Positions 21,558-32,700 of a DNA stretch of 64,000 bases are shown here, piece after piece; within the stretch, counting starts at the first letter, position 1, and every line of letters begins with the position of its first letter. Both the position numbers and the translations under genes were made by a program. The DNA comes from Portunus trituberculatus (taxonomy: Eukaryota > Arthropoda > Malacostraca > Decapoda > Portunidae), in the NCBI RefSeq assembly GCF_017591435.1, contig NC_059285.1:26276813-26340812 (forward strand). Reading direction: 5' to 3'. The notes below the pieces were generated by a model that saw only the letters and a program-made list of their open reading frames with translations, searched no databases and was not told the DNA's origin.

Positions 21558-21976
21558 TACCACAACTGAAGTTAAGCTGACAGGCCTGTAATTAGACATT
21601 AGGGTTTTATCCCCCTTCTTAAATATGGGAACCACATTAGCTTCTCTCCACATTGTAGGTACCTCACCTGACTCCAGTGACATCCTAAAAAGTACCACTA
21701 GAGGCTCACTGACGACTTCCTTGCATTCCTTTAGAACCCTTGGATATACTTCATCAGATCCTCGTGACTTGAATTTCTGTAGTTTATCTATCTCCTGTTC
21801 TACCATTGCCTTAGTTATATGAATATCTGTTAGCTTTTCACTCTCCTCTGTCCTAAATATCTGTTCGCTATCTGGGATTTCCTGTGTGTTCTCTTGGGTG
21901 AAGACAGTTAAAAAATACTCGTTCATATTTCTTCTAATCTCTTCTGCAGAACTAGCCATTTCCCCATTTGTTGTCC
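21558..21976 (-). pseudogene. CR1 B3 reverse transcriptase, N-terminal part
   Basis: Contains NMNEYFLTVFTQENTQEIPD, EQEIDKLQKFKSRGSDEVYP and VLKECKEVVSEPLVVLFRMS, then VPTMWREANVVPIFKKGDKT and LMSNYRPVSLTSV. This is the RT0-RT2 region of CR1/jockey-type LINEs. It is open through this stretch and broken only by the flanking insertions. Confidence 0.87.
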
Positions 21977-21980
21977 TTAA

Positions 21981-22213
21981 CCTTTAAAGTACGGGGGGTT
22001 GATTTACTTTCTTTCTGTTACAATAGGGAAAAATCACACCTGTCAAAAATTGCTAAAAACATTTTTTCCTTATAAAAACATATTTCTTTGTGTTATTCTG
22101 AGTACAACGATGTAGTTTTTAACATGTTATGACCTCTGAAAGCAAAGTTATTGCATATAAAAAAATTCATGGCAGAACCCGCCACTAAGCTCTGATAACA
22201 CCGCGCGCACGCG

Positions 22214-22264
<51 letters not shown>

Positions 22265-22961
22265 GCATTTGATTTGATGTAAAAGTAGGAACTTTTGCAC
22301 TTTTATGTCAAGAAAATGCAAACTCAAATATATGAAATGATATGCAAAACAGGAAAAAAAAAGAAACCACCCTTAACGTACAGCAATTGTGGATTTCTAT
22401 AATAATTGGAGTCTAGCAACTCTTATTAGCAATGGGATTCATGTGACTTGGCTGACAAAGCACAGTCTTGTAGAGGCAACCAGGGGTGACACACACCAGC
22501 GCATTGCTTGAGGGGAATAGGCTACATGAGGAGGATTACGAATGTTGCTGTGAGGGTTGGTCTGTGTCTCCCAGATCACTATCAGAATCACTACTGGAGT
22601 CTTCACTTTCTTCTGTCTCAATAAAAAAATCACTGTCTTTATTTTCATCACTGTCCTCACTACCGAGTAACACTGACATAACATCACTCGGAGTAGGTAC
22701 CGTTTCCTCCCTTCGAGTCATGGGGGTTGCCAGATGTCGCCTCAAAATGGGAAAAGATGACCTATTGTGAGGGAACATATATCTCAAGGCTCAAGCAGGT
22801 GAGCAAGAAAAGATGCCAGATACCTCCACTTGCCCTAGGATCAATAGTGAGGGGGAGAGATTCAAACCTATAGCATGGAAAAATCATGATTAAATGAACG
22901 ATCCCCGGCTCTTCGCACACGACGGTACAATCATACCGAAACGATTGCTGTACGTTAAGGG
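21981..22961. mobile_element. piggyBac-like TTAA element 2 in LINE B3
   Basis: A perfect TTAA duplication (21977-21980 and 22962-22965) surrounds termini CCTTTAAAGTACGG and the inverted CGTTAAGG. The LINE reading (EEIGPL | RTTNGEMA) is restored if the insert and one TTAA are removed. A (CT)n run lies at 22218-22261. It carries a remnant of the transposase N-terminus (next entry). Confidence 0.9.
22536..22787 (-). pseudogene. piggyBac-type transposase N-terminal remnant
   Basis: An 83-residue frame with the acidic, Ser-rich stretch VMSVLLGSEDSDENKDSDFF, then EESEDSSSDSDSDLGD. Such acidic starts are usual in piggyBac/PGBD-type transposases. The catalytic domain is absent because the element is a deletion derivative. 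The assignment rests mainly on the TTAA target and the termini, because acidic runs alone are not specific. Confidence 0.5.
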
Positions 22962-22965
22962 TTAA

Positions 22966-23700
22966 TGGACCTATTTCTTCTCTACTTTTCGTCTTGTATA
23001 GCTGAAAAATTCCCTTGGGGTCCGTCTTTGCTTGTCTGGCTACCCTCAACTCATATTTGCTTTTAGCTTTCCTCGTTAACCTCTTAACTGTTCTTACTAA
23101 TTCATGGTATAGTGGCCTTAAAGCCTCATCTCCTGCCTTTAGCCTTTTATATATATTCATTTTTTGCCCTATGCATCGTTTTAGTCTGTCTGTCATCCAC
23201 TTAGGATCGCTGCTTCATGATTTTATTGTTTTATATGGAATGTTGGCTATCTGACTGTTACGTATTTTATTTACGAAGTTGGTATAGATCTCACCAACCC
23301 TCAGCTGACCGGGATTCCTCCCATGTTCTAATCTAGCTTCCCTCTCCGCCTCACTCTCTCTCTGTTCCACTCCGACTTTGCACCTCCCCCTTTCTCTGCT
23401 CCTCCCTTCTACCTGACTGTCTCTGCCCTGCCAAGCGACTCGTAAATATTCCCTTAAGCCCTTGAAATTAGCTTTCCTGAAGTCAGGTACTTTCCTTTTT
23501 GTTCGCTTTTCTAAAAGTTTCATGCCATTTCAATGTATACCATATTTCTTTGTGATCGCTGTTACCTAGCTGGCCACCAACCTCCACCTGTGTAACTGCC
23601 TCCTCCCTGTTTGTCAGAATTAAATCTAGAATATTATTTCCCCATGTGGGTTCTAAAATGACTTGCTTTAAGAAATTATCCTGTATGATCTTAAGGAACT
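22966..23700 (-). pseudogene. CR1 B3 linker between endonuclease and RT
   Basis: Minus-strand frames at 23523-23215 (LLEKRTKRKVPDFRKANFKG, then EIYTNFVNKIRN) and 23196-22966 (LKAGDEALRPLYHELVRTVK, then LTRKAKSKYELRVARQAKTD). These correspond to the linker that follows the endonuclease SDH block in this LINE type. Stops at about 23215 and 23530-23600 break it. Confidence 0.8.
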
Positions 23701-23729
23701 GTTACCCACCATCAAACTCCAATCAACAT

Positions 23730-24281
23730 TCATATAGTTAAAATCCCTACCACACATACCTTACTGTACCTGGCTGCTCTATTTATTTCCTCCCATAGGG
23801 AAGAGTTTATTTGATCTGAAGCATTTGATGGCCTGTACACTAAACCCAATACTACTGATTGAGACTCATCCTTAATATCTACCCATAAAGACTCTGTTTT
23901 GCTGTCTGTCTTAATTCTGCTGTTTATGCAACATTGCAGTGTGTCCTTGACGTACAAGGCCACTCCTCCCCCTCTTCTGTTTTCCTTGTCCTTATCGAAA
24001 AGTGTATAACCATCAATTTTCACCTCCTGATCAAATACCCTCCCTGACATATCTAACCAGGTTTCTGTTAATGCAATTATATCAAAACTTTCAACACAAG
24101 CTGCTCCTCTCAGCAAATCCATCTTATTTAAAATGCTCCTACAGTTTGTGTAATACACTTTTAAACTATTCTTCGCATTTACTAAGGTGGTTACTTTTCT
24201 AGATTTGACTATTCCTTCATGCCTATGGATCACCGATGCCCCTTCCCTCTCCTGTCTACCGAAAAAAGCGCCAGAGTGCAT
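23730..24281 (-). CDS. CR1 B3 apurinic-type endonuclease domain
   Basis: A 183-residue open frame. Conserved blocks are LKVYYTNCRSILNKMDLLRG (catalytic Asn region), FDIIALTETWLD (metal-binding Glu), RRGGGVALYVKD and VVLGLVYRPSN. The domain nicks target DNA to prime reverse transcription. The C-terminal GDFN and SDH blocks fall into other frames downstream. The ATG chosen is simply the first in frame; the native product is probably one long ORF2. Confidence 0.87.
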   Translation of the reverse strand: MHSGAFFGRQEREGASVIHRHEGIVKSRKVTTLVNAKNSLKVYYTNCRSILNKMDLLRGAACVESFDIIALTETWLDMSGRVFDQEVKIDGYTLFDKDKENRRGGGVALYVKDTLQCCINSRIKTDSKTESLWVDIKDESQSVVLGLVYRPSNASDQINSSLWEEINRAARYSKVCVVGILTI

Positions 24282-24329
24282 TTAACTCGCCTTTGAGTGT
24301 TCCAGCCAAAAACCGAACACCTTGGTGTG

Positions 24330-25199
24330 ATAGATGCACTCCATCCCATTGCGTTACAAGGTGTCTTTGCTGTAAAAGAGGTCCCAGTTATCGATGAACA
24401 CCCATCCATTGCTTCTGCAGTGATCTGCAAGTCTGCAATTTATTGCAATAGCCCTGGACAGCCATTCACCTCCCAGTCCCCTCCTTGGCAACACACCACA
24501 TACCACATGGGTTGCATCCTTATTCCCAATTTTAGCCAAAGCCTCCTTAAATCTCCTAAACAGCTCCTCACTCCTTACTTTGCAAATGTCATTTCCCCCC
24601 TCGCTGAGGAAAACAATGGGTTTGGTCCCGTCCACCAAACACATGTCTAGCTGAGCATTTACCCCCTCAATACCAGCACCAGGTAGACACAATCTTGTCC
24701 TCCGCTCCCTGTCTTTATCACAAAACGCCATGTTCAAATGTCTCACCTGGCTGTCACCAATCACCAGTATCTTACCTGCGGATAGTATCTTATCTGTGGG
24801 TGGGGACTCCTCTACCCTCCTCACCTTATCACCTTCCGCCTTCTCTTTCTCCTCCTCCACTCCCTCCAACACAGCGAAGGAATTTTTCGTTTCCACTCGC
24901 TGAGGAGCCTTGAGAATCTTTCTCCTCTTTGCACCAGAGGACACCACTCGCCACTCCTCCTGGCCCTTTGTCTCATTACTTGGTAAGGAGACTGTAGAAA
25001 CTGCCACTCCCCTCAGTAGCTGAGTTCACTCGACAGAACTCAGCCTGCAGGTCAGAGATTCGGCCTCAAAACTCCTCCTGCACCTCCGAGATCCCTCGAT
25101 GGAACTCGGCCTCCACCTCTGAGACCTTCATAACGAAGGCCTTGAGGATAGGAGAACTAACACACCCAGCCGAATCCATAGGGAAAGAAGGGAAAGCCA
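24330..25199 (-). pseudogene. CR1 B3 ORF1 with SGNH-hydrolase (esterase) domain
   Basis: The start (25199, MAFPSFPMDSAGC) has a short coiled-coil-like stretch with one stop. The main frame (25007-24354, 217 residues) then has a charged linker and an SGNH domain: nucleophile block ILVIGDSQVRHL (GDS at residues 84-86), Gly block LPGAGIEGV (~108-116) and SEGGNDI (137-140). The last catalytic pair, in DGVHLS, lies in the next frame at 24334-24345 after a frameshift. CR1-clade elements with an esterase in ORF1 are known. The domain is thought to help membrane or lipid interactions, but its role is unproven. All four SGNH blocks are identifiable, so decay is slight. Confidence 0.88.
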
Positions 25200-25255
25200 T
25201 CACTAGGTAAAGAAGCCAACAGATTACATACTACTAACAGGAGACTCGTTGCCAC

Positions 25256-26065
25256 TATCAGAGACATGTCTGACCACTAGGAAGGTTGACCTGAGACTGA
25301 TCTAAAACAAGCTTTTGATAAAGTACCATACACACACAGTAACAACACTACAGACACTAGACACTGCCATGTGCTTGCTAAGTCAACTAATATAAACACA
25401 TATATATGCCAGCAGTGTCGTGACGCTTCCATGTCACATCTTCGACAACTCCCCAAATGAATTTTGTACGATGTAAAAGCCATTGGGAATATTCAGTTGG
25501 AATATTCAGAATATAAGCTAATTGACTTAAAACTACTTAATGAAAGGGCAAAAAACCCACTGGAACACTAGGAGCAGAACGAAAAGAAAAAAAAAATACT
25601 AAAAGTGTCCAATTTATTTGATATTTGGCTTATTTGTGTCCAACTTAGGTGAGGTTTACTGTGTATGTGTTTTTGTCTTTTTTTTTTTGTTTCAGAAGTC
25701 TAAAAATGAATAGAGAAATAATAGATGATACTGTTGGAGTGTGAAACTGTAGCAACTAATGGAAATTTTGAAAAAGCATGTTATTTTACTCCAAAGAATA
25801 CTTTTTTGGATATGAGAGAGAGAGAGAAGGCAGAGGCATGCTTGCTAAGCTGTTTTGATCATGATCATTCTGTATCTATTTCAGATGAAGGAAAAAATAG
25901 TTGGCAGATTTTCAAAATTAGAATTTCTTAGATTTTATCTTCCAAAATTAATAATTTATTATTCATCATCGTTGATTATATATATATGGTATCAACAAAT
26001 TTTTGTCTTTCTATTTACACTGTTCCTTTTCTATTCTTACCATTCTCCTTTTTTATCATTCACAG
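25256..26065 (+). other. Probable intron of the BRD9/BRD7-like gene; no repeat identified
   Basis: AT-rich, with several short open frames and a GA run near 25815-25830. One polypyrimidine-CAG site at about 25683-25696 is followed by stops in every useful frame, so I do not call an exon. The stretch ends with a good acceptor, TTTTTTATCATTCACAG, directly before the exon at 26066. Confidence 0.5.
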
Positions 26066-26201
26066 TTAAACCCGTGTACTATGGATCATATTCATCCTTC
26101 TGCCCCACATATGATTCCACATTTGCAAATCTCAGCAAAGACGAAAGTGAGATGGTATATGCTACATATGGGAATGAAACTGCTGTACAGTATGCTAAAA
26201 G
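26066..26201 (+). CDS. Exon of a BRD9/BRD7-family bromodomain protein gene
   Basis: Bounded by a pyrimidine-rich acceptor ending CACAG and a donor G|GTAGGT. The 136-base exon enters with two bases of a split codon and leaves with two. It encodes KPVYYGSYSSFCPTYDSTF, then ANLSKDESEMVYATYGNETA and VQYAK. This matches the conserved region just after the bromodomain (DUF3512) in BRD7 and BRD9; the ETAVQYA ending looks closer to BRD9. The family reads acetylated histones in SWI/SNF chromatin remodellers (BRD9 in ncBAF, BRD7 in PBAF), in the nucleus. The bromodomain exon itself is not in the window. This is the only host coding sequence I can support, together with the exon at 29597. Confidence 0.85.
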
Positions 26202-26304
26202 GTAGGTTATGTCTGATGGTAAAGTAATGATAAGACTTCAAACTAAATATCAATACAGATCTAATTAAATTATCTCAGATGCATGAAAGTAGAATATTGC
26301 AATA

Positions 26305-27283
26305 CAGGATTACTCCGCTTAACGAACAGGATAGGGGATGTCAAAGTTATTCGTAGAGTGGAAATTCGTTAAGCTGACGTAATTTTCCCATAGGAAATAA
26401 TGTAAATAGGGGGGATGCGTTCTGGGCTGGTCCCAAACATACCACATGGGTTAAAAAAAATTATATATTTTTCTATTAGCTTTTTACAAACCTTGCCCCC
26501 AAGAAAGGATTGTTTTATAATGCATAAAAAGAAATCTTACATGGAATACCAAAAAATAAAGCAGAGATGAGATCGGCCACAGACGAAGCGGAGACTTGGC
26601 CGCTTCTTCTTGTGACCCTTTTAGCTTGCGTGTTGCTTTCACCACGATATTTATGTTTCCACTCCTGTATTGCCTGCTATAATGGATATCATATCTTAGT
26701 ATTCATATACACTTATGCCATGAGGATAACCTTGACTCCGTGGCACTGAGTGATAGTGAATTACTAATGAAATACCGCCGTGAGTCTCCGCTTCGTCTGT
26801 GGACTATCTCATCTCTACTTTATTTTTTGGTATTCCATGTAAGATTTCACTTTATGCATTACAAAACAATAATTTCTTGGGGGCAAGGTTTGTAAAAAGC
26901 TAATAAAAATGTTGTTTTGTGAACATAAATGCATATATAAGACAGTAACTCCACCTCCAGAGGTGGTGTTCCCAGCAAGCTCAGAGCAACCTGATAGCAA
27001 CCTTGTCACCGTCCCTCCAAGCGTTCATGGAAGCCATTTTGCGGCAGGAGGTTGCTCTGACGTTGTTAAAGAATCTTGGATCCAGCTACAGGAGCACTAG
27101 AAACAGAGGCGGGGAGCCAGCTAATCACAGCAAAGCTGCCGCATTCGGTCCCTCACCCAGCAAATTCAAACCCAGAAAATTCGCTAAAATGGATGTGGTT
27201 GTACGTTATGCAGACTTTTTGGTCTAACTTTATATAGTACGTTAAACTGAAATTAGATTAACGTTCATTGCGGAGTATTACTG
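26305..27283. mobile_element. TIR element (family T4) in the BRD9/7-like intron
   Basis: Termini CAGGATTACTCCGC and the inverted GCGGAGTATTACTG, with TA directly outside on both sides (26303-26304 and 27284-27285). No transposase is present. A long foldback (next entry) lies inside. It begins about 100 bases after the splice donor of the upstream exon. Confidence 0.8.
26466..26918. repeat. Long inverted repeat (foldback) inside T4
   Basis: Left arm about 26466-26597 and right arm about 26780-26918 are reverse complements with few mismatches. They share TTAGCTTTTTACAAACCTTG, CTTACATGGAATACC and CACAGACGAAGCGGAGACT. The loop is about 180 bases. If transcribed within the intron it would form a double-stranded hairpin of some 130 bp. 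Confidence 0.82.
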
Positions 27284-27292
27284 TAGTTCCAC

Positions 27293-27500
<208 letters not shown>

Positions 27501-27644
27501 GAGATATACATTAATTAATATATTTTAACGAAGGGCACAGGGATAAACTAACGCCGTAAAAAGAGCAGTAAAAGTTTTTTTGGTGTGAAGGCAGTGGGGA
27601 TGTGGCAGGGCTTGGCGGGGGTCGGGCAGACACAAGTTGGACTC

Positions 27645-28494
27645 TGACGGTAAGAGACGTCTTCCACTCCCACCTTACCTTACCAGCCTTTGTGTATGCG
27701 TGCCCCAGACAGTGCCCTCTCTGCCTCACAGCTCCCTTCACCGACCATTCTGGTGAACTAGCCTTCAACTTTGCTATCCTCCATGACCTAGACTGGTCCT
27801 AGAGCAACTGGTGCAACACCCTACTCGTATCCCTGACCGTCTTGGAGACACGACCAACATTCTTGATCTCTTCCTCACCTCTAATCCTTCTGCTTATGCT
27901 GTCACCCTGTCATCTCTGTTGGGTTCCTCCAATCACAATCTCATTTTTGTTTCTTGTCCTATCTTTCCAATCTCTCCTCAGGATCTCCCAAAGCGGAGGT
28001 GCGTCTGGCATTTTACTTATGCCAGGTGGGGGGACCTGAGGAGGTATTATGCTGATTTTCCTTGGAATGATAACTGTTTCCATGTCAGAGACCCATCTCT
28101 GTGTGCTGAATACATGACGGAGGTGATAGTGTCTGGCATGGAGGCGTACATTCCTCATTCTTTTCTCAACCTAAACCTTCTAAACCTTGGTTTAACACAC
28201 CTTGTTCATGTGCTATACATGATAGAAAGGTTGCCCACAAAAAGGTACTTGAACCTTCCACCTCCTGAATTTCATGCACTTTATATTACTGCTCGGAATC
28301 ATGCCTAGTCTGTTCTTCAACTTGCCAAACACTCTTTTATAAATAGAAAATGTCAAAATCTTTCAAACTCAAATTCCCCTCATTACGTCTGGCATCTGGC
28401 CAAAAACAGTAACTTTACTTCTTCATCTTTCCCATCTTTATTTTATCCTGATGGCACCACTGCCATCTCATCTCACCGAAGATGTGCTTGGGTC
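27645..28494 (+). pseudogene. Jockey-type LINE fragment (family C): endonuclease end and linker
   Basis: Reads HSGELAFNFAILHDLDWS, then TRIPDRLGDTTNILDLFLTS (the conserved T-R-x-x-D-x-LDLFLT block), GSSNHNLIFVSCPI (SDH-type block decayed to SNH), and the linker WGDLRRYYADFPWND, then IPHSFL and KRYLNLPPPEF. Several stops and one frameshift near 28170-28200. It is distinct from the other LINEs in this window. A TTAA element cuts it at 28498. It lies within the intron of the BRD9/7-like gene, in the same direction. Confidence 0.8.
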
Positions 28495-28498
28495 TTAA

Positions 28499-29314
28499 CC
28501 CGTACAGCGTCAGAGACGTACAAGACACGTCGGCTACTCTGAGCGAACCGGGCGTCAGAGACGTATGAGATACGTCGGCGAGCTTCCTCGTGTTTTCGGA
28601 GGTATTGCGTCCTCAAAACCTACCATTATACTGCCATAATGCACTGTAGACATTGCTCATGCTGCCTCCTCGTCCCTGCTAACATGAATGCTTCCTGTAT
28701 TTATTTATTACATATCTGAACTTTAGCAGTTTCTGCTGCCTTCAGCTCGGTGTAGCGGGAAACTGACGCCTCAACTCCGCTGATATGAACAAAGCGTAAT
28801 TTCCATTACTTACTCTTACGTTTTCAGATGTTTTTGGTAACTGTTATATTGTGGTAGTGAAAACTTTGTATGACATAAATAAGAATTTTCCAATTGCTAT
28901 GTTATAAGGAAAAACAAGTACATATTACTCGGAAAATATTTGCACCGTGAAAGGCAACACTCCCTTGTGATATCTCGTGTCTATTTTTAGCCACAAACAC
29001 TCCCAAACAGCAAAACATGACATGTTTTTCTTTCAACTCAGGAACGATATTATGCATGTGTCCAATTCGGGGATCAACTGGTGAAAAACGAGGAAGCCAA
29101 TAAACTAGTCACATAAGGCTTTGCTAAATCGCTAACCTTAGCGCAAAACATCTCGCACCAATTAATACCACATCCAGTCAGCTCTGGGAGGAATGACTGT
29201 CATTTTCATTTGTTTCAGATCATTTAAGACTGGTTTAGCAAAAAATAAAAAAATCCATGATGTGGCCAGCACTGGCGAAATCACAAAGTCTCAGATCTGC
29301 TGACGCTGTACGGG
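28499..29314. mobile_element. piggyBac-like TTAA element in the BRD9/7-like intron
   Basis: A perfect TTAA duplication (28495-28498 and 29315-29318) flanks perfect 15-base inverted termini CCCGTACAGCGTCAG. A subterminal motif with GCGTCAGAGACGTA and ACGTCGGC is repeated directly at about 28508 and 28550. It has no open frame of note and is non-autonomous. Confidence 0.9.
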
Positions 29315-29318
29315 TTAA

Positions 29319-29596
29319 TATGGATACCACTATAAATAAATTGCCTATGTCGCTAATGGGTGGAAGCTGAACAGCACTTCCCATACTCTTCAAGTAGACC
29401 TACAGGTGCTGTAGGCCATAACCTAAAAAAAATAAAAATTGACATATTTGCTCAATTTTGAATTCTCTTCTATCAGTTCCTTGTCTTCTTGAATAGTTTT
29501 GTATTGCATACCATTATTAAATCATTAAAACTCTTGCTTTTTAAGAAAAAAACAGAAATGTAGCATATTTGACAATCATATCTGAACTTTCTGCAG
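29319..29596 (+). other. Intron tail before the second BRD9/7-like exon
   Basis: The first bases (TATGGATACC onward) continue LINE fragment C. The rest is AT-rich intron that ends in CTTTCTGCAG at the acceptor. Confidence 0.6.
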
Positions 29597-29761
29597 CATT
29601 GTGGACTTCTCCCAAGACTGTGACATGGCCATGCATTTAGTGGATCAGCTTCTCAACCTGCTCACTCATCAGCAGCACACACGAACCAAAACTGCTATCA
29701 CTAACCGCCGCCGCCTTGAAGAGGAGGAAGAACGAATTTCTGCCCTCCTCTGTCCCACTGG
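29597..29761 (+). CDS. Next exon of the BRD9/BRD7-family gene
   Basis: A 165-base exon between TTTCTGCAG and G|GTAAGT. Its first base completes the split codon left by the exon at 26066-26201, giving YAK-S-IVDFSQDCDMAMHLVDQL, then LNLLTHQQHTRTKTAITNRR and RRLEEEEERISALLCPTG. The first 35 residues follow the BRD7/BRD9 pattern after the ATYG block (a VxDLLD-type helix, then a xxHxRT motif). The intron between the two exons is 3,395 bases. It contains T4, the (CT)n array, LINE C and a TTAA element. The exon leaves in phase 2; no later exon was recognised before the window ends. Confidence 0.82.
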
Positions 29762-29797
29762 GTAAGTTTTAGTTAGGATGATAAAAAGAAAGGTCAA

Positions 29798-29822
29798 GTG
29801 TGTGTGTGTGTGGTGTGTGTGT
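29798..29822. repeat. (GT)n at LINE A3 3' end
   Basis: A short GT run 36 bases after the splice donor. It is the junction between the host intron and the 3' end of LINE A3. Confidence 0.85.
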
Positions 29823-30266
29823 ATTTACCTAATTGTATTTACCTAATTGTAACATACGGGAAAAGAGCTATGCTCGTGTTGTCCCGTCTCCATATCTATT
29901 AATGTCCAGCTTTTTCTTAAAATCATGAATATTCCTTGCGTTGACCACTTCCACGTCTAAACTATTCCATGCTTCCACCCTTCTATGAGGGAAGCTATAT
30001 TTTTCACATCTCTCCTATAAGTGGCCATTTTAGTTTTTCCCATGCCCTCTCGACATTCTTTCATTCCACATACACAGATCTTCCCTATCCATTTTTTCCA
30101 TGCCAATCATCACTCTGTATATTGCTATCAGGTCTCCCTTTCTCTTCTGTTTTCCAGGGTCGGAAGTTGCATTCTTTTCAGTCTGTCTTCATAAGTCAAA
30201 TCTCTTAAGTCAGGCACCATTTTGTTGCAGCCCTCTGTACTTTCTCTAGTTTCCTTATGTGTTTCT

Positions 30267-31487
30267 TTAAGTTCGAGCCCACTGTATTGTTGCATATTCA
30301 AGCCTCGGTCTTATCATTGCAGTAATTATTTTCTTCATCATTTCTTCATCTAAATATACGAACGCCACTCTTATGTTCCTCAATAAGTTCAATACTTCTC
30401 CAATTATTTTGTTTATATGTCTCTCTGGCGATAGGTCATTGGTAATTGTCACCCCAAGGTCTTTTTCTTCATGACTGGTTTTATGTCTTCATTTCCTATC
30501 TTGTACATACTCCTGATTCTTCTTTCACTCTTGCCAAACTCTATTTTCTTGCATTTTGTCGTGTTGAACTCCATTTGCCATGTACAGCTCCATTTCCATA
30601 TTCTGTCCAAGTCTTCCTGGAGTAGTTCGCAATCTTTGTCACATCTCACTTTTCTTAACAATTTTGCATCGTCTGCAAATAGGCTCACATAACTGGACAC
30701 CCCATCCACCATGTCATTTATGTAGACCGCGAACATTACTGGTGCCAACACTGATCCCTGTGGAACTCCACTCTCCACCAAGCCCCATTCTGATGGTCTG
30801 TCCTTAATTATTGTTCTCATTTCTCTTCCTACCAAAAGTCTTCCATCCATTTTAGTAAACTGCCATGCACTCCTCCTACCATTTCAAGTTTCCAGATCAG
30901 TCTCCGTGTGGTACCTTATCAAAGGCCTTTTTTAAATCCAGATATATTCCATCAGCCCAACCATCTCTTTCCTGTATTACATCTATCACCCTCGAATAGT
31001 AACATATCAGGTTTGTCGTGCATGAACGCCCTTTTCTAAAACCAAATTGACACTCACAAAGTATGTCATTTTTCTCCAAGAAGTCTGTCCATCTATTCTT
31101 CACCACCCTCTCACACATCTTAGCTACCACACTTGTAAGTGACACTGGTCTATAGTTCAATGGGTCCCTCTTGTTACCTGCTTTATAGATTGGGACAATG
31201 TTAGCTCTTTTCCAGTCTTGGGGCACTACACCTTCCCTTAATGAGGCATCAATTACTTCACAAACTTTTTCTGCCAGTTGCTCCCTGCATTCTCTTAAAA
31301 TCCATCCTGATACCCCATCAGGTCCCACAGCTTTTCTCACTTCTAAACTCCCCATCATATTCTTGATCTCCTCCACAGTTACTTGAAACTCCTTCATAAT
31401 CCCTTTCTGTTCCATTACCAGTGGTTTGTCAAAAGCAGTCTCCTTTGTGAATACCTTCCGAAAGCATCCATTCATAGCCTCTGCCAT
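30267..31487 (-). pseudogene. LINE A3 reverse transcriptase
   Basis: The frame 31487-30897 holds MMGSLEVRKAVGPDGVSGWI, YRPVSLTSVVAKMCERVVKN, FGFRKGRSCTTNLICYYSRV and YLDLKKAFDKVPHGD. The frame 30850-30449 holds GVPQGSVLAPVMFAVYINDM and the active site VSLFADDAKLL. The frame 30452-30267 holds the thumb region (LSPERHINKIIGEVLNLLRN). Frameshifts at about 30890 and 30460 separate the pieces. All RT blocks are present, so the copy is fairly young. Confidence 0.9.
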
Positions 31488-31833
31488 TTCCTGGGATCTT
31501 CACTGCATACTCCATTTACTTCTAAACTTTCAATACTTTCTCTATTTTTGATGTTGTTGTTCACATGTCTGTAAAAAGCCTTGGTTGGTCTTTACATTTA
31601 TCAATTATATCCTTTTCTTGTTTTTTCTTTCTTCTCTTCTAATCAACACATATTCATTTCTTGCTCTTTTGTAACTTTCCCACTGTTTAATCCGTCTTTT
31701 CCTTCTCCACCTCTTCCATGCATCCTCTTTTCTTGTTCTAGCCTTTTCACATCTATCGTTAAACCAGTCCTGCTTTCCAACTTCTCTATGTTGTCTTATT
31801 GGTACAAATTTTTCTCACCTTCTTTGTATATTT

Positions 31834-32700
31834 TTATAAATTCCTTCCACTTTTCATTTGCTCCTTAGCACTCTTGAATTTCATCCAATTTGTCTCTTGA
31901 AAGAATTTCTTTAGGTTTCCAAAATCTGTCTTGGCATAATTCCATCTTCCCACTTTATATTCTTCATTTCTTCTAGATTTCTCTTCATCTATCACCTTGA
32001 ACTCCAAAACTGCATGATCACTCTTTGCTAAAGGGCACTCCACCCTCATCTCCTCAATGACCATTGGCTCTGTACTAAAGACCAAGTCCAGTCTTGACGA
32101 TGCTCCCTCTCCTCCAAACCTAGTATCTTCTTTGACCCACTGAGTTAACACATTTTCCATTGCCAGTGTCAATAGTGTATTTCCCATGTTGTCTCTGATC
32201 CTTCCATTGACCAGTCCTCCCAACACACCTCTTTACAATTAAAATCTCCCATCATTATAGTTCGTTCACAGCCACCCAACATTTCTTCCAGACATGTTCC
32301 TGTATCACTTATCATTTCTTCATATTCCTGTACTGACCATGCATTTGTCTTAGGTGGTACGTACACCACTATGTAGTGCCTCTTTTTCCTTCATTAGTTT
32401 CTGCTCTGATCTTTAGCATTTCTGCCTTTCCCATACCTTCTTTCACTTGATCCACCTTTATATCTTTTTTAACCAGCAACATCACTCCTCCTCCCATCTT
32501 ACCTACTCTATTTCTTTTCCAAACATTATATTTCCTTCTCCAACCATCATCAGGTCTTCTCCCTCTCTCAGTTTTGTTTCAGTAAGACCCACAATATCTG
32601 GGTTCTTGTCCCTCAAGTAATCGTTGAGTTCTAAAATCCCGATATCACTCCATTTATGTTGGAATACATTACATTCCGCTCATACGTAAGTTTCTTTAGT
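31834..32700 (-). pseudogene. LINE A3 endonuclease C-terminal part and linker
   Basis: The frame 32369-32169 has TIMMGDFNCKEVCWEDWSME (catalytic GDFN block). The frame 32226-31834 has GGEGASSRLDLVFSTEP and CPLAKSDHAVLEFKV (SDH block). The N-terminal blocks (TNIDG, ETKL) fall in degraded sequence near 32580-32700. The domain would nick the target DNA. Confidence 0.83.

Larger units (their letters stand above)
20176..25255 (-). mobile_element. CR1-type LINE with esterase ORF1, copy B3, 3'-truncated and twice interrupted
   Basis: In coding order (right to left): ORF1 with SGNH esterase, endonuclease, linker, reverse transcriptase up to the catalytic block. The element stops at 20176 inside the sequence for KFADDTKIG, so the RT C-terminus and 3' tail are missing. 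Two piggyBac-like TTAA elements (20626-21557 and 21981-22961) split the RT. Removing them rejoins the LINE sequence, except for a few bases lost at 21557. The 5' limit near 25255 is uncertain. Confidence 0.88.

Noticed and set aside
24354..25007. Host GDSL/SGNH esterase gene
   Set aside because: The frame sits in the right order and orientation before a CR1 endonuclease and RT, so it is ORF1 of the LINE.
25725..25931. Additional upstream exon of the BRD9/BRD7-like gene
   Set aside because: There is no similarity to the family, no suitable donor, and stops follow the only acceptor-like site at about 25696.
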